Shown: positions 24,487 to 34,613, numbered from the stretch's first letter. The stretch: DNA of 39,431 nucleotides from Acidimicrobiales bacterium (GCA_020629635.1 JAHDCX010000001.1:594204-633634), one strand, 5' to 3'. Made by a program: numbers and translations. Notes: generated by a model from the sequence alone, not told the origin.

Positions 24487-26420
24487 ATTTCGACGTCATC
24501 GCGGATGGAGCGGAGGAAGGCGAGGACCTCGTCTCGGTCCTTGGAACGGCGCAGTGGTGGAAGGGCGTTGATCAGGTCCCACCGGTAGCTCTTCGCGGTC
24601 GCGAGACGCTTGTCGAGTACGGCGACCACTCCCCGGTCATCAGCGCGGCGCACCAACCGTCCGGCCCCCTGAGCGAGCAGCATGGCCGCTCGAGGCACGT
24701 CGATCTCGCCAAAGGCGCTGCGGCCCACACGGTTGCGTCGGGCGTCGAGCAGCGGGTCGTCGGGACGAGGAAACGGCAAGCGGTCGATGATGACGCAGCT
24801 CAGCGAACGTCCGGGGATGTCAACGCCCTGCCAGAAGCTCATCGTGGCGAGCAGAACCGATTCTTCGTCGCCCGTGAAGGCGTCGACGAGGGCGGGCTTG
24901 GGGGCTTCGCCCTGGACGAGGAGCGTCATCGGCAGTCGATCGATCAGGTGATCGCGGGCAAGGTTCATGGAGCGAAAGGACGTGAACAGACACATCGTCC
25001 GGCCTCCAGCTGCCATCACCAGCGCTTCGATCTCGTTGTGGAGTGCATCGCGGTAGGCATCGTCGCGGGGGTCAGGCATCGTCACTGGGCAATACAGGAG
25101 GCCGGCGGTCTCGAAGTCGAACGGGCTCCCGACGTCGAGTACGCGGTGCTCGCCCGCCTCGAGACCGAGTCGTTCGGCCATGCGTGCCGGGACCGTGGCG
25201 CTCGTCAGGATGGCGGTCCGGGCGTCCCACAACTTCTCTCGGAGCAGCTTGTCGACGTCGATCGACGCGGCCTTCAGGCTCGGATTGGATCCACCGTCGA
25301 CCCAGGCAACCGTGCCATCCGCGAGATCGAGCACCATGTCGATGTCGAGCACGACGTGCGTCGCTGCCCGCATCGCCCGCTCCTTGCGGCCGATCACCTC
25401 GGACGAACTCTCTTTCGGGATCTTGCGGAGGGCGTCCATGGCCCGATTCGCCCGGTCGCGGGCACGGTCGAGGGTCTTGCCGAGGTCTGCGCCGAGCTCG
25501 GCTGCGCCGAGCCGGTTCCCGCCGTGGGGCTCGAGGTCATCGCCGAGTGCCATCCCGATGTCGATGAGGTCCGTGGGCAGCTGGTCGTCGGCGATGATCG
25601 AACGGATCGTGTTGGCGAGATTCCGGAATCGACCGCTGGTCAGTTCGAAACCGGCTGCGGAGGCCACGATGTCTTCGAGTTGGTGCGCCTCATCGATCAC
25701 GACCACCTCATGCTCTCCGAGGATTGCATTGTCGGTGAGGAGATCGAGGGCGTAGAGGTGGGTATTGACGACCGTGATGTCGGCCTCGAGCGCGACCTCG
25801 CGCGCCATCTCGGCGAAACAGGTGGACCCCATGGGACATTTCTGAGCGCCGGGGCATTCGGTCGGCCCGACGCTGACCGCGGACCAGGTCCTGCCGCTGG
25901 GCTCGAACCAGAGCTCGGCGCGGTCACCCGTGCGGGTGCGCTCGGCCCACGAGGCGATGTCGGCGAGCGCGTCGTCGTCGACAGCGTCGTCTTCTCCCAC
26001 GTCGAGCCCCAGCTGTTGACCGGTGTCGGAAAGCTCGGACAGGCGCTGTCGGCAGAGGTAGTTGGAGCGCCCCTTGAGTACCGCCCACTCGAACCCCATC
26101 TGACCGTCACGTTCGACCTGTTCTGCGAGAAACGGGAGGTCTTTGTTGGCCAGCTGGTCCTGCAGCGCCTTGGTCGCCGTTGCGATCACGGTCCGTCGCT
26201 TCACGTGGACGGCGGCGACCAGATACGCGAGGGACTTGCCCGTTCCGGTTCCGGCCTCGACAACAAGGTGTTGTTCTTCGTCGATCGCCTCGGCGACGGC
26301 GCGTGCCATGTCGGCCTGGCCGGTGCGGTCCTCGCCGCCACCGGGCAGCGCCGCCGTCACGGCAGTCAAGGTCTCGACGACTCGGTCTCCGGCGCTCACC
26401 ACCCGGCGCAGCGTAACCAC
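24474..26420 (-). CDS. dinG: DinG-family ATP-dependent DNA helicase
   Basis: About 648 residues. Superfamily 2 helicase of the XPD/DinG type: Walker A EAGTGTGKSLAYL, DEAH box VVVIDEAHQLED, motif VI in AQGAGRLVRRADDRG. Four cysteines (YLCRQR, TECPG, KCPMG, TCFAE) are placed like the iron-sulfur cluster ligands of XPD/DinG. Such helicases unwind forks, R-loops or quadruplexes. The start is uncertain: GTG at 26420 is used, but a TTG at 26450 and later GTGs are possible. The stop lies in the right arm of the inverted repeat. It diverges from uppS. Confidence 0.9.
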   Translation of the reverse strand: MVTLRRVVSAGDRVVETLTAVTAALPGGGEDRTGQADMARAVAEAIDEEQHLVVEAGTGTGKSLAYLVAAVHVKRRTVIATATKALQDQLANKDLPFLAEQVERDGQMGFEWAVLKGRSNYLCRQRLSELSDTGQQLGLDVGEDDAVDDDALADIASWAERTRTGDRAELWFEPSGRTWSAVSVGPTECPGAQKCPMGSTCFAEMAREVALEADITVVNTHLYALDLLTDNAILGEHEVVVIDEAHQLEDIVASAAGFELTSGRFRNLANTIRSIIADDQLPTDLIDIGMALGDDLEPHGGNRLGAAELGADLGKTLDRARDRANRAMDALRKIPKESSSEVIGRKERAMRAATHVVLDIDMVLDLADGTVAWVDGGSNPSLKAASIDVDKLLREKLWDARTAILTSATVPARMAERLGLEAGEHRVLDVGSPFDFETAGLLYCPVTMPDPRDDAYRDALHNEIEALVMAAGGRTMCLFTSFRSMNLARDHLIDRLPMTLLVQGEAPKPALVDAFTGDEESVLLATMSFWQGVDIPGRSLSCVIIDRLPFPRPDDPLLDARRNRVGRSAFGEIDVPRAAMLLAQGAGRLVRRADDRGVVAVLDKRLATAKSYRWDLINALPPLRRSKDRDEVLAFLRSIRDDVEMGQV

Positions 26421-26470
26421 TGCACCTAAAAGCGATGTTCCAATTCCCAAAGGTCCGACGCCGACGGCGG

Positions 26471-26476
26471 TAGCTT
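26471..26476 (+). promoter_or_regulatory. Possible leaderless -10 (TAGCTT) for uppS-recO
   Basis: TAGCTT ends 7 nt before the uppS ATG, the same arrangement as in front of hrcA, glyS, dnaG and the HTH gene. No clear -35 is present. Confidence 0.42.
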
Positions 26477-26483
26477 CGAGCCG

Positions 26484-27221
26484 ATGGTTTCGATCGAGTC
26501 ATCGGTGCTTTCGAGCATCGATCTGTCACAGGTGCCCAGCCACGTGGCCTGCGTGATGGACGGAAACGGCCGATGGGCGCAACAGCGAGACCTTCCGCGC
26601 ATCGAGGGACACAAGATGGGCGAACACGCCCTGTTCGAGGCCGTCCACGGCGCGCTTGATCTCGGCGTGAAGTGGCTCACGGTCTACGCCTTCTCGACCG
26701 AGAACTGGAAGCGTCCACCCGATGAGGTGAAGTTCCTCATCAACTTCAACGACGACATCTTGTTGCGACGCCAACACGAGCTCCATGAGTTGGGTGTCCA
26801 GATGCGCTTCGTCGGTCGGCGCGACTGGCGTGTACCGAAGCGACTGATCAAACGCATGGACGAAGCGGCTGCGCTGACGGCAGGCAACGATCGCCTTGTG
26901 CTCACGATCGCCTTCAACTACGGCGGGCGGGCCGAGATCGTCGATGCCTGCAAGAGCCTGGTCGAGTCCGGGGTCGACGCGTCCAAGATCACCGAGAAGA
27001 TGCTCGCCAAGCATCTCTACGACCCGCAGATGCCCGACGTGGACCTGATGATCCGGACGTCGGGTGAGTATCGCACCTCGAACTTCCTCCTCTGGGAACT
27101 CGCCTACTCCGAGATGTGGTTCACCGATGTCCTCTGGCCCGACTTCACTCGGCAGCACATGGCCGAGGCCGTGTCGGATTTCCAACATCGAACCCGTCGC
27201 TACGGAGGCGTCAACGCATGA
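26484..27221 (+). CDS. uppS: Isoprenyl (undecaprenyl) diphosphate synthase
   Basis: A 245-residue cis-prenyltransferase that makes the lipid carrier for peptidoglycan and other wall polymers. Motifs: VACVMDGNGRWA (catalytic Asp), GHKMG, YAFSTENWKRP, FNYGGRAEIVDA and DLMIRTSGEYRTSNFLLWELAYSE, where Glu replaces the usual Gly of SGE-xR-xSN (the rest is normal). The stop overlaps recO (ATGA). In actinobacteria recO usually precedes uppS; the order is reversed here. Confidence 0.95.
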   Translation: MVSIESSVLSSIDLSQVPSHVACVMDGNGRWAQQRDLPRIEGHKMGEHALFEAVHGALDLGVKWLTVYAFSTENWKRPPDEVKFLINFNDDILLRRQHELHELGVQMRFVGRRDWRVPKRLIKRMDEAAALTAGNDRLVLTIAFNYGGRAEIVDACKSLVESGVDASKITEKMLAKHLYDPQMPDVDLMIRTSGEYRTSNFLLWELAYSEMWFTDVLWPDFTRQHMAEAVSDFQHRTRRYGGVNA

Positions 27222-27940
27222 CCGGGCTCTACCGCGACTCCGCGGTGGTGCTGCGGTCATGGAAGCTGGGCGAAGCCGACCGAATTCTCTCGTTGATGAC
27301 GAGGCACAACGGCAAGGTGCGTTGCGTGGCGAAAGGGGCGCGCAAGACGCAGAGCCGGTTCGGGAGTCGGACCGAGGCGACCAACCATCTGCAGGTGCAG
27401 CTCTACCGGGGGAGAGGCGAGCTCGACACGCTCACGCAGGTCGAAACGATCGAGAACCATCCGGTACTGCGGAGCGACCTGGAGCTCTTTGCCCGAGCGT
27501 CGTCGCTGCTCGAGGCCGTTGACGCCGTCGCTCAGGACCGTGAACCCAACGAGGCGCTCTACACGATGCTTCATCGGGGGTTGCAGACGGTTGCGACGAG
27601 TGAGAGCCACCTCGTCGTCGCGGGCTTCTTTCTCAAGCTGCTCGCCCGGGAGGGGTTTGCGCCCTCGGTCGAATCCTGCGTCGGCTGTGGCAGCGACTCG
27701 AACCTGACCAACATGTCGGTCGCGGATGGCGGCGTGAGCTGTGGCGAGTGCCGCTTGGGTTCGCCGATCACCGTCGAGGCGCTGGCGTTGATGCAATTGG
27801 CGCTCGGTGGACAACTCGGCGCGGTCCTGAACCAACCACCGTCTCCGCCGACCCGCGAGGTCGACGTGTTGGCGACTCGGTTCTTGGAGAACATGCTCGA
27901 GCGGCGACTCCGTTCCGCCTCCGTGCTCGAGCAGGCCTGA
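27218..27940 (+). CDS. recO: DNA repair protein RecO
   Basis: A 240-residue protein that helps load RecA at single-stranded gaps in the RecFOR pathway. The OB-fold N-terminus (GLYRDSAVVLRSWKLGEADRI) and KGARKTQSRFGS are typical; four zinc-binding cysteines are present as CVGC and CGEC. The ATG at 27218 overlaps the uppS stop. Confidence 0.94.
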   Translation: MTGLYRDSAVVLRSWKLGEADRILSLMTRHNGKVRCVAKGARKTQSRFGSRTEATNHLQVQLYRGRGELDTLTQVETIENHPVLRSDLELFARASSLLEAVDAVAQDREPNEALYTMLHRGLQTVATSESHLVVAGFFLKLLAREGFAPSVESCVGCGSDSNLTNMSVADGGVSCGECRLGSPITVEALALMQLALGGQLGAVLNQPPSPPTREVDVLATRFLENMLERRLRSASVLEQA

Positions 27941-27980
27941 GGTCACACGCCACCTGCCCCAACGCCGAACACTGTCGGCC

Positions 27981-27986
27981 TAGCCT
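27981..27986 (+). promoter_or_regulatory. Possible leaderless -10 (TAGCCT) for glyS
   Basis: TAGCCT ends 6 nt before the glyS ATG in the 52-bp recO-glyS gap; no Shine-Dalgarno-like sequence lies in that interval except a weak CGGG. Confidence 0.42.
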
Positions 27987-27992
27987 GTCGGG

Positions 27993-29315
27993 ATGACCGA
28001 GCCAACGGCTGACCCCGAACTGTTCGACAAGATCGTGAACCTCTCCAAGAGGCGCGGCATCGTGTTCCAAAGCGCCGAGATCTACGGCGGATTCCGGTCG
28101 ACCTACGACTACGGCCCGATCGGTGTGCTGTTGCTCCGCAACGTCAAGGATCAGTGGTGGCGATCGATGGTGCAGATGCGTCACGACGTCGTCGGACTCG
28201 ATGCGGCGATCCTCAGCCCACCCCAGGTGTGGGAGGCGTCCGGCCACCTCGCCAACTTCTCTGACCCGCTGGTCGACTGCACCAACTGCAACGCCCGTCA
28301 TCGCCTCGACAAGCTCGATGACCCGAATGTCTGCCCGACCTGTGGCAGCAGCGGCACCTTCACCGAACCTCGGGCCTTCAACCTCATGTTCAAGACCCAC
28401 GCCGGACCTGTCGAGGGTGCGGGTCACGAGGTCTACCTCCGGCCGGAGACGGCGCAGGGCATGTTCGTCGACTTCATGAACGTGCTGAACACGAGCCGGA
28501 AGAAGCCGCCGTTCGGCATTGCCCAGATCGGCAAGAGCTTCCGCAACGAGATCACGCCCGGCAACTTCGTGTTCCGGACGCGAGAGTTCGAGCAGATGGA
28601 GATGGAGTATTTCGTCCCGCCCGCCGACTCGGCGCACTGGTACGAGTACTGGAAGAACGAACGCCACCAGTGGTACCTCGATCTCGGCATGCCTGCGGAC
28701 CGGATTCGCCTGCGCGAGCACGACGACGACGAGCTCAGCCACTACAGCTCGGGCACCGCTGACGTGGAGTACTTGTTCCCCTGGGGCTGGGACGAGCTCG
28801 AAGGCATCGCCAACCGCGGCGACTACGACCTGACCCAGCACAAGGAGCACTCGGGGGAGCGGATCGAGTACTTCGACCAGCAGGCCAATGAGCGCTGGAT
28901 CCCACACGTCATCGAACCCGCGGCAGGGGCGACCCGTACGGCGTTCGCGTTCTTGCTCGCGGCCTACGACGAAGAGGTGGTCAACGACGACACGAGAACC
29001 GTGCTGCGGCTCGATCCTCGTCTGGCGCCCTACAAGGTGGCGGTGCTGCCGCTGTCCAAAAAGGACACGCTCACCCCGACGGCTCTTGAGGTGTTCGATC
29101 GTCTGAAGGGTCGCTGGATGTGTGACTACGACGAGACGCAGGCCATCGGCCGGCGCTACCGCCGCCAGGACGAGATCGGTACACCGTTCTGCGTGACGGT
29201 CGACTTCGACACGCTCGACGATCAGGCCGTCACCGTGCGCGATCGGGACTCGATGGGACAGGATCGAGTGTCGCTCGATCAGCTCGAGAGCTATCTGGCT
29301 GAACGGCTCCCATAG
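27993..29315 (+). CDS. glyS: Glycyl-tRNA synthetase (homodimeric class II)
   Basis: A 440-residue synthetase of the alpha2 (GlyQS-fold) type. A zinc-type insert has CTNC and CPTC. Class II motif 2 region is [29 protein letters not shown] (29 aa stretch near residues 178-205, quoted here by its core FRNEITP and [10 protein letters not shown]); motif 3 lies near PYKVAVLPL and the anticodon-binding domain follows. Size and order after recO/uppS fit the actinobacterial norm. Confidence 0.95.
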   Translation: MTEPTADPELFDKIVNLSKRRGIVFQSAEIYGGFRSTYDYGPIGVLLLRNVKDQWWRSMVQMRHDVVGLDAAILSPPQVWEASGHLANFSDPLVDCTNCNARHRLDKLDDPNVCPTCGSSGTFTEPRAFNLMFKTHAGPVEGAGHEVYLRPETAQGMFVDFMNVLNTSRKKPPFGIAQIGKSFRNEITPGNFVFRTREFEQMEMEYFVPPADSAHWYEYWKNERHQWYLDLGMPADRIRLREHDDDELSHYSSGTADVEYLFPWGWDELEGIANRGDYDLTQHKEHSGERIEYFDQQANERWIPHVIEPAAGATRTAFAFLLAAYDEEVVNDDTRTVLRLDPRLAPYKVAVLPLSKKDTLTPTALEVFDRLKGRWMCDYDETQAIGRRYRRQDEIGTPFCVTVDFDTLDDQAVTVRDRDSMGQDRVSLDQLESYLAERLP

Positions 29316-29398
29316 GTCTGGCCATGGCGGACTGGCGAGCGCTGATCCGAGATCGATCACTGCCGGCCGACGTCCGAAGCGCGTGCAGGGGTTGATCG

Positions 29399-30427
29399 AT
29401 GGCATTCGAACCGTTGCATTCGGAACGTCTCGAAATTCGTCGACCGCAGCTCGACGACGTCGACGCGGTCTTCGCGCGCCGCAATGACCCCGAAGTCGCC
29501 GAGCTTCAGGCGTGGGAGACTCCCTATCCCCGTGACCGCGTCGAAGAATTGGTCGCGGACTCGGCGGGGCACGACGATCCGCCGATCGACCAGTGGTGGA
29601 TGCTGACCGTTGTTTCGGAGGCAGGGATCGTCGGTGATCTCGCGCTGCGGCTGCATTGGGACGGCCGTGCTGCGGAGGTCGGTTACACCTTCGACCGTGC
29701 CAAGTGGGGCAAGGGCTATGCCTCCGAGGCGCTGCATCGCCTCATCGAGTGGCTCTTCGACGAGCAGGAGGTCACCCGGGTCGCCGCACAACTTCACCCG
29801 GACAACATTCGCTCCGCTCGGGTGCTGGAGCGATGCGGGTTCGACTTCGAGGGGCACACCCGCAACAGCTTCTGGGTTGGCGACGAGAACTCCGACGACC
29901 TGCTCTATGGGTTGACGCCGGATCGGTGGGACGAATGGAACCAACGCCCGACCGGCCCACCGGAGGTGCTCGAGTGGGTCGAACCCGATCCGCAGAAGCT
30001 TCGTGCACTCGTCAATCTGACGCTTCATCACAGCCAGAAGCGTTTCGTCTCACCGATCGCGGTGTCGCTCGCCCAGGCGGGCTTTCCGCCGACCTATGAC
30101 GGCGATGCGCCCGAGGTCCCGTGGCCGCGTGTCATCGTTGCGGACGGCGTGCAGGTGGGCTTCGTGATGATGGCCGAGCCGAGCGCTGAACGTCCCGATG
30201 CGTCGCTGTGGCGTCTGTCGGTGGACCGCAACCACCAGGGCAGAGGCATCGGCAAACGGACCGTCCAGATGGCGATCGAGCAGGCGAAGGTGTGGGGTGC
30301 GCCGGGCATCGAGGTGTCGTGGGTGCCCGGCGTCGGCTCTCCCGAGCCCCTGTATCGGGCCTGTGGCTTCGAGCCGACCGGCGAGATCCTGGACGACCTC
30401 GAGATCGTCGGGCGTCTCGGGTTTTGA
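29399..30427 (+). CDS. Double GNAT acetyltransferase
   Basis: A 342-residue protein made of two GNAT-like domains. The first (residues ~1-180) is of the RimJ/RimL type: LHSERLEIRRPQLDD, then WGKGYASEALHRLIEWLF, ARVLERCGFDFEGHTRN. The second (residues ~200-342) has LSVDRNHQGRGIGKRTVQMAIE, the acetyl-CoA binding Q-x-x-G-x-G/A loop, and ends with YRACGFEPTGEI. Substrates are unknown. The position between glyS and dnaG is where actinobacteria often carry dgt. Confidence 0.85.
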   Translation: MAFEPLHSERLEIRRPQLDDVDAVFARRNDPEVAELQAWETPYPRDRVEELVADSAGHDDPPIDQWWMLTVVSEAGIVGDLALRLHWDGRAAEVGYTFDRAKWGKGYASEALHRLIEWLFDEQEVTRVAAQLHPDNIRSARVLERCGFDFEGHTRNSFWVGDENSDDLLYGLTPDRWDEWNQRPTGPPEVLEWVEPDPQKLRALVNLTLHHSQKRFVSPIAVSLAQAGFPPTYDGDAPEVPWPRVIVADGVQVGFVMMAEPSAERPDASLWRLSVDRNHQGRGIGKRTVQMAIEQAKVWGAPGIEVSWVPGVGSPEPLYRACGFEPTGEILDDLEIVGRLGF

Positions 30428-30477
30428 TCATCGATCGTCTGTTCGTTCTCGCCGTGTCGGCGCGGGTGTTGGCAAGA

Positions 30478-30483
30478 TAGGTT
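30478..30483 (+). promoter_or_regulatory. Possible leaderless -10 (TAGGTT) for dnaG-rpoD
   Basis: TAGGTT ends 6 nt before the dnaG ATG. TGTCGG about 17 nt upstream could serve as a poor -35. This promoter would drive dnaG, rpoD and the coupled lipoprotein gene. Confidence 0.42.
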
Positions 30484-30489
30484 CCCTCC

Positions 30490-32262
30490 ATGGGGATCGT
30501 CGACGAGGACGTCGAACGGGTCAGGCAGGCGACCGACATCGTCAAACTGATCTCGGAGCACACCCAGCTCAAACGCGTCGGACGGCGTCAGGTGGGCCTG
30601 TGCCCGTTCCACACCGAGAAGACCCCGTCGTTCTCCGTCAATGCCGAAGAGGGCTTCTACCACTGCTTCGGGTGCAAGGAATCCGGCGACGCGATCACCT
30701 TCGTGCGAGAAATGGAGCACCTCGACTTCCCCGGAGCGATCGAAGCGCTCGCCCGCCGGGCGGGCATCCAGGTGCGCTACACCGACGCTGGCGAGGGGGC
30801 GGCGCGCAGCCGCAAGAAGATCCTCGTGGGGCACGTTGCCAAGGCGGTGGAGACATATCACGACTGGTTGTTGTCCAGCGGCGATGCGGGAGAGGCTCGG
30901 GGCTATCTGCGGACCCGCGGTTTCGACGGTGAGCTGGTGCGGACCTATCAGGTCGGCTTCGCTCCGGACTCCTGGGATGCCCTTGCCCGTCAGCTCCGCT
31001 TGAGTGACAAGGATCTGATCGATTCGGGACTCGGCAAGATCAACTCGATCGGCAAGCAGATGGATTGGCAGCGGGGACGAATCGTCTTCCCGGTCTTCGA
31101 TGAGCGCGGCGACGCGGTCGGGTTCGGCGGACGGATTCTGCCCGGAGGGGAGGGCGCCAAATACATCAACTCGCAGGAGTGTGCGGTCTATTCGAAGAGT
31201 CGGATTCTCTACGGGCTCAACTGGGCAAAGGAGCACGTGGTGTCGTCGGGCGAGGCGGTCATCTGTGAGGGCTACACCGACGTCATCGGCTTTGCCCGCG
31301 CTGGGGTCAAGACCGCCGTGGCCACCTGCGGTACTGCGCTCACCGACGACCACCTGAAGCTGCTCAACCGCTTCACCAAACGCCTCGTGCTGGCCTTCGA
31401 CGCCGATGACGCCGGGAAGGCGGCCGCCGAGCGGGTGTATGAGTGGGAGCAGAAGTACGAGATGGAGATCGCCGTTGCGGATCTGCCCGCCGGGGTCGAC
31501 CCCGATGATCTGTCACGCACCGATCCCCAGCGGCTGGTCGATGCGGTCGCCAACGCAAAGGCGTTTCTCGAGTTTCGAATCGACCGCGAGTTCGCCCGAC
31601 ACACCCTCGACACCAACGAGCATCGGGCCCGCGCCGCCGAGGCAGTGATCGACCTCGTCCGTCAACACCCGAACGAGCTCGTGCGAGACCAATACGTCAT
31701 GGACATCGCAGATCGTTGCCGGGTCCCCGCCGATTCGCTGCGACCGATGCTCAAGGGGCAGCGGCGACCGGTCGCCCGGCGCGAACCCGTGGCCCCACCG
31801 GTCCGGATGGGGTCGGACCACATCGAGGATCAGGCCCTGCGACTCGTGATCGACGGGGACGAATGGGCGTGCGACCTGCTGACAGCCTCGATGTTTTCGA
31901 CCCCGAAGCGCCGGGCCGTGTTCGGCGCCGTGCGAAGCGCGGCGAACGTGCGCGAAGCTGTGGACATGCTCGGTGCAGATGAGGGGAGTCTGCTGATGGA
32001 GCTTCAGGCGGACCCTGAAGACGATCTGGACTCATCAGCCGTCGTCACGCGCATGCTCGGGCTCACGGCGCGCCGACTCGCCGACGACCTTGACGCCCAA
32101 CTGCGGGCCGGAGGCGACGTCGCAGAGCTTGCAGCGGACATTCGCTACCTGCGGCAGTGGGCGAGCGAGTTGAGAGAGCCGATGTCGGACCTCAATGACG
32201 TCGTCCCGCTCGCCGATTGGATGGCAGTGCAATTCGGGGATGAGCAAGGGGACCTGTCGTGA
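30490..32262 (+). CDS. dnaG: DNA primase
   Basis: A 590-residue primase that makes RNA primers at the fork. Zinc ribbon C38-PF-H41 and C59-FG-C62, catalytic core with GFGGRIL and KYINS, TOPRIM motif [16 protein letters not shown] and [11 protein letters not shown], and a C-terminal helicase-interaction region. Length is typical. The stop overlaps rpoD (GTGA), as in a macromolecular-synthesis operon. Confidence 0.96.
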   Translation: MGIVDEDVERVRQATDIVKLISEHTQLKRVGRRQVGLCPFHTEKTPSFSVNAEEGFYHCFGCKESGDAITFVREMEHLDFPGAIEALARRAGIQVRYTDAGEGAARSRKKILVGHVAKAVETYHDWLLSSGDAGEARGYLRTRGFDGELVRTYQVGFAPDSWDALARQLRLSDKDLIDSGLGKINSIGKQMDWQRGRIVFPVFDERGDAVGFGGRILPGGEGAKYINSQECAVYSKSRILYGLNWAKEHVVSSGEAVICEGYTDVIGFARAGVKTAVATCGTALTDDHLKLLNRFTKRLVLAFDADDAGKAAAERVYEWEQKYEMEIAVADLPAGVDPDDLSRTDPQRLVDAVANAKAFLEFRIDREFARHTLDTNEHRARAAEAVIDLVRQHPNELVRDQYVMDIADRCRVPADSLRPMLKGQRRPVARREPVAPPVRMGSDHIEDQALRLVIDGDEWACDLLTASMFSTPKRRAVFGAVRSAANVREAVDMLGADEGSLLMELQADPEDDLDSSAVVTRMLGLTARRLADDLDAQLRAGGDVAELAADIRYLRQWASELREPMSDLNDVVPLADWMAVQFGDEQGDLS

Positions 32263-33284
32263 GTGAGGCGGCGCAGGTGCCCGAACGAGACGAAGTGGGC
32301 GAACGTCGACAGCGGAGAGAACGCGTGCATGCGCTCAGCTCCGACCGGTCGTCGCGTTCGACGGACTCGACCCGTGTGTATCTGAAGGAGATCGGTCGGG
32401 TTCCGCTCCTGACGACCGAGGAAGAGGTCCGTCTCGCCGAGCGCGTGGCACGCGGGATGAAGGCCGAAGAGGAACTCGCCCTTCACCATGCGGCCGAGAC
32501 GTACGACTCGATGGACACCGGCCGCAGGTCGTTGCTCGAACGCCACGTTCGAATGGGCGAGGCAGCGAAGAACGACCTGACGCAGGCCAATCTCCGTCTC
32601 GTCGTATCGATCGCAAAACGGTATTCCGGTCGGGGGATCCCGTTGTTGGACCTGATCCAGGAGGGCAATCTCGGTCTGATGCGAGCGGTCGAGAAGTTCG
32701 ACCACCAGAAGGGCTTCAAGTTCTCGACGTATGCCACCTGGTGGATCCGCCAGGCGATCACGCGAGCCATTGCGGATCAGGCCCGCACGATCCGCATCCC
32801 CGTGCACATGGTCGAGGTGATGAGTCGAGTGCGGCGTGAGCAACGCCGCCTCACTCAGGAATACGGCCGAGAGCCCACCATGGACGAGCTCGCAGCGACC
32901 TGTGACCTGTCTGCTCAGCGGGTCGAGGAGCTGTTGAAGATCGCTCAGGATCCGCTGTCGTTGGACACGCCGGTCGGCACCGAGGACGACACGTCCTTGG
33001 CGGATTTCGTCGAGGACTCTCAGGCCCGTCGTCCGGTCGACGAGGCGACCCGAATCATGCTGAAGGCCGAGGTCACCAAGGTGCTCGGTTTGCTCAACGA
33101 CCGAGAGCAGGAGGTGGTGCGGCTTCGCTTCGGGCTCGACGATGGTCGCCCTCGCACGCTCGAGGAGGTCGGCCGGACGTTCGGGGTGACCCGCGAGCGC
33201 ATCCGCCAAATCGAGTCGAAGACGCTGGCCAAGCTCCGACACCCCCAGCGCAGCGAACACCTCAAGGGTTATCTCGTCGACTGA
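32259..33284 (+). CDS. rpoD: RNA polymerase sigma-70 factor (RpoD/SigA type)
   Basis: A 341-residue sigma factor. Region 1.2 is [16 protein letters not shown], region 2 contains [38 protein letters not shown] (core: [15 protein letters not shown]) and [17 protein letters not shown], region 3 is present and region 4 ends [20 protein letters not shown]. It lacks the acidic region 1.1 and long N-terminus of many principal sigmas, so group 1 or group 2 status is not settled; the dnaG operon favours the principal factor. Confidence 0.9.
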   Translation: MSEAAQVPERDEVGERRQRRERVHALSSDRSSRSTDSTRVYLKEIGRVPLLTTEEEVRLAERVARGMKAEEELALHHAAETYDSMDTGRRSLLERHVRMGEAAKNDLTQANLRLVVSIAKRYSGRGIPLLDLIQEGNLGLMRAVEKFDHQKGFKFSTYATWWIRQAITRAIADQARTIRIPVHMVEVMSRVRREQRRLTQEYGREPTMDELAATCDLSAQRVEELLKIAQDPLSLDTPVGTEDDTSLADFVEDSQARRPVDEATRIMLKAEVTKVLGLLNDREQEVVRLRFGLDDGRPRTLEEVGRTFGVTRERIRQIESKTLAKLRHPQRSEHLKGYLVD

Positions 33285-34426
33285 TGCGTCGCTGGCGACC
33301 ATGGGCGGCGGGATTGGCCGCCCTCGCCGTCGCCTGCACGTCGGAGCCGATCGAGTCAGCAGCGCCGGACACGGTCACCGAGCCGGTCGAGGTGACGACC
33401 TCCTCGAGTTTGCCTCCCTGGGCGGGGGACAAGATCACGCTGTTTCGGCCCACGTGGCCGGAGGGTTACGTGGGCGCGCAGATCGCGCACGACCTCCTGG
33501 AGGAGCTTGGCTACGACGTCGAACCACCGGATGCACATGAGGTGGCGCCCGACCTCGTGTACCGCCAAATGGCGCATGGGGAAGGCGACGTGTTCCTCAG
33601 CGGTTGGATGCCGGGACACCGCTCGTGGCTCGAGGTCTCACTTCGCAACGGCCGCACGGTTGGCGAATTGCTCGTCGTATTCACTGAGCCGATCATTCCT
33701 GCAGGTGGTCTGCAGGGACTATTGGTGACAAAGAACTGGGCGGACAGGGACGGTTTCACCACGGTGGATGAACTCAACGCCGACCCGAAGTTGGTGGCGA
33801 AGCTGGACGAGGACGGCGACGGCCGCGCACAGATCATCGGCTGCCCGGAAGATTGGCACTGCGATGACCAAATCAATGCCATGATCACGTTTGCTGGCTG
33901 GTCCCAGATTCAGCAATACACGCCTGGCGACTTCGAGGACGCCTTCGAGCAGTTCGTCTCCGAAGCCCGAGAAGGCCGACCAGCGATTGCCTACGTGTGG
34001 TCCCCATCGCTCCACTTGGGACGCGCTGAAGTGGGCCTGCACACGATGTGGCTGTCGATCGAGGAATCGTCAATTGTCGATGACTCGGATCCTCTTGGCT
34101 GGGACGGTCCGGTGGACTTCGACCAACGGCCGGGCTATTCCGCCCTCCCCGAAACGGACTGCCTCAGCGGCCCGGATGGTTGTCAACTGGGGTGGCGAGG
34201 GAACGACATCCATGTCGTGGCCAACGCGAACTGGGTCGCCGACAATCCGGCTGCCGAGGCGCTACTGGCGGCCATGCGATTCGACTATCGCCAAGCTTCG
34301 CAGTGGATCCTTGAGACGGGGGACGATCCGTCGCAGGCCGATGTGGAACAGGTGGCTCGCGGGTGGATCGACGCAAACCGCGATCTCGTCGATCAGTGGC
34401 TTGCCGAGGCCCGCCGCGGCGGCTGA
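33284..34426 (+). CDS. Glycine-betaine-type substrate-binding lipoprotein
   Basis: A 380-residue protein. Signal with lipobox: LAALAVAC near residues 11-18, then a Ser/Thr/Pro linker. The mature part matches OpuAC/ProX-like type II binding proteins: ITLFRPTWPEGYVGAQIAHDLLEELGY, MAHGEGDVFLSGWMPGHRSWLE, and several conserved Trp that form aromatic cages in the family. Its ATG shares one base with the rpoD stop (TGATG), so it is probably translated with the sigma operon. No permease or ATPase of this transporter is in the window. Confidence 0.85.
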   Translation: MRRWRPWAAGLAALAVACTSEPIESAAPDTVTEPVEVTTSSSLPPWAGDKITLFRPTWPEGYVGAQIAHDLLEELGYDVEPPDAHEVAPDLVYRQMAHGEGDVFLSGWMPGHRSWLEVSLRNGRTVGELLVVFTEPIIPAGGLQGLLVTKNWADRDGFTTVDELNADPKLVAKLDEDGDGRAQIIGCPEDWHCDDQINAMITFAGWSQIQQYTPGDFEDAFEQFVSEAREGRPAIAYVWSPSLHLGRAEVGLHTMWLSIEESSIVDDSDPLGWDGPVDFDQRPGYSALPETDCLSGPDGCQLGWRGNDIHVVANANWVADNPAAEALLAAMRFDYRQASQWILETGDDPSQADVEQVARGWIDANRDLVDQWLAEARRGG

Positions 34427-34456
34427 TGACGTCCCGGTATTGCCGCATGACAAACG

Positions 34457-34529
34457 TGGGCCCGGTGGGAATTGAACCCACGACCGAGCGATTATGAGTC
34501 GCCTGCTCTAACCATTGAGCTACGGGCCC
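34457..34529 (-). tRNA. tRNA with CAT anticodon, probably tRNA-Ile2
   Basis: Minus-strand cloverleaf of 73 nt: acceptor GGGCCCG/CGGGCCC, D arm GCTC-AATGGTTA-GAGC, anticodon stem-loop GGCGA-CTCATAA-TCGCT, T arm GTGGG-TTCAATT-CCCAC, discriminator A. CCA is not encoded. The anticodon loop and D arm closely resemble bacterial tRNA-Ile2, in which C34 is changed to lysidine to read AUA; an elongator tRNA-Met cannot be ruled out. Confidence 0.9.
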
Positions 34530-34594
34530 GGCGAGAGTCTAGGACCACCGGCCGATTTCGCTCGCCGAGCGGATCGGTTCTCGGAGGGCGCTGC

Positions 34595-34600
34595 TATCAT
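34595..34600 (+). promoter_or_regulatory. Possible -10 (TATCAT) of the tRNA-Asn gene
   Basis: TATCAT ends 13 nt before the tRNA 5' end, giving a start about 7 nt upstream of the mature tRNA. The -35 is weak. The 84-bp spacer between the two divergent tRNA genes must hold both promoters; TAGACT on the minus strand is a candidate for the other. Confidence 0.35.
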
Positions 34601-34613
34601 CGTGCGAGCACAA

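Noticed and set aside
24450-26429. 659-codon open frame on the plus strand, antisense to dinG
   Set aside because: Low-complexity, charged translation with no family motifs, while the minus strand encodes a complete DinG-type helicase with Walker A, DEAH and Fe-S cysteines. It is a GC-rich shadow frame.
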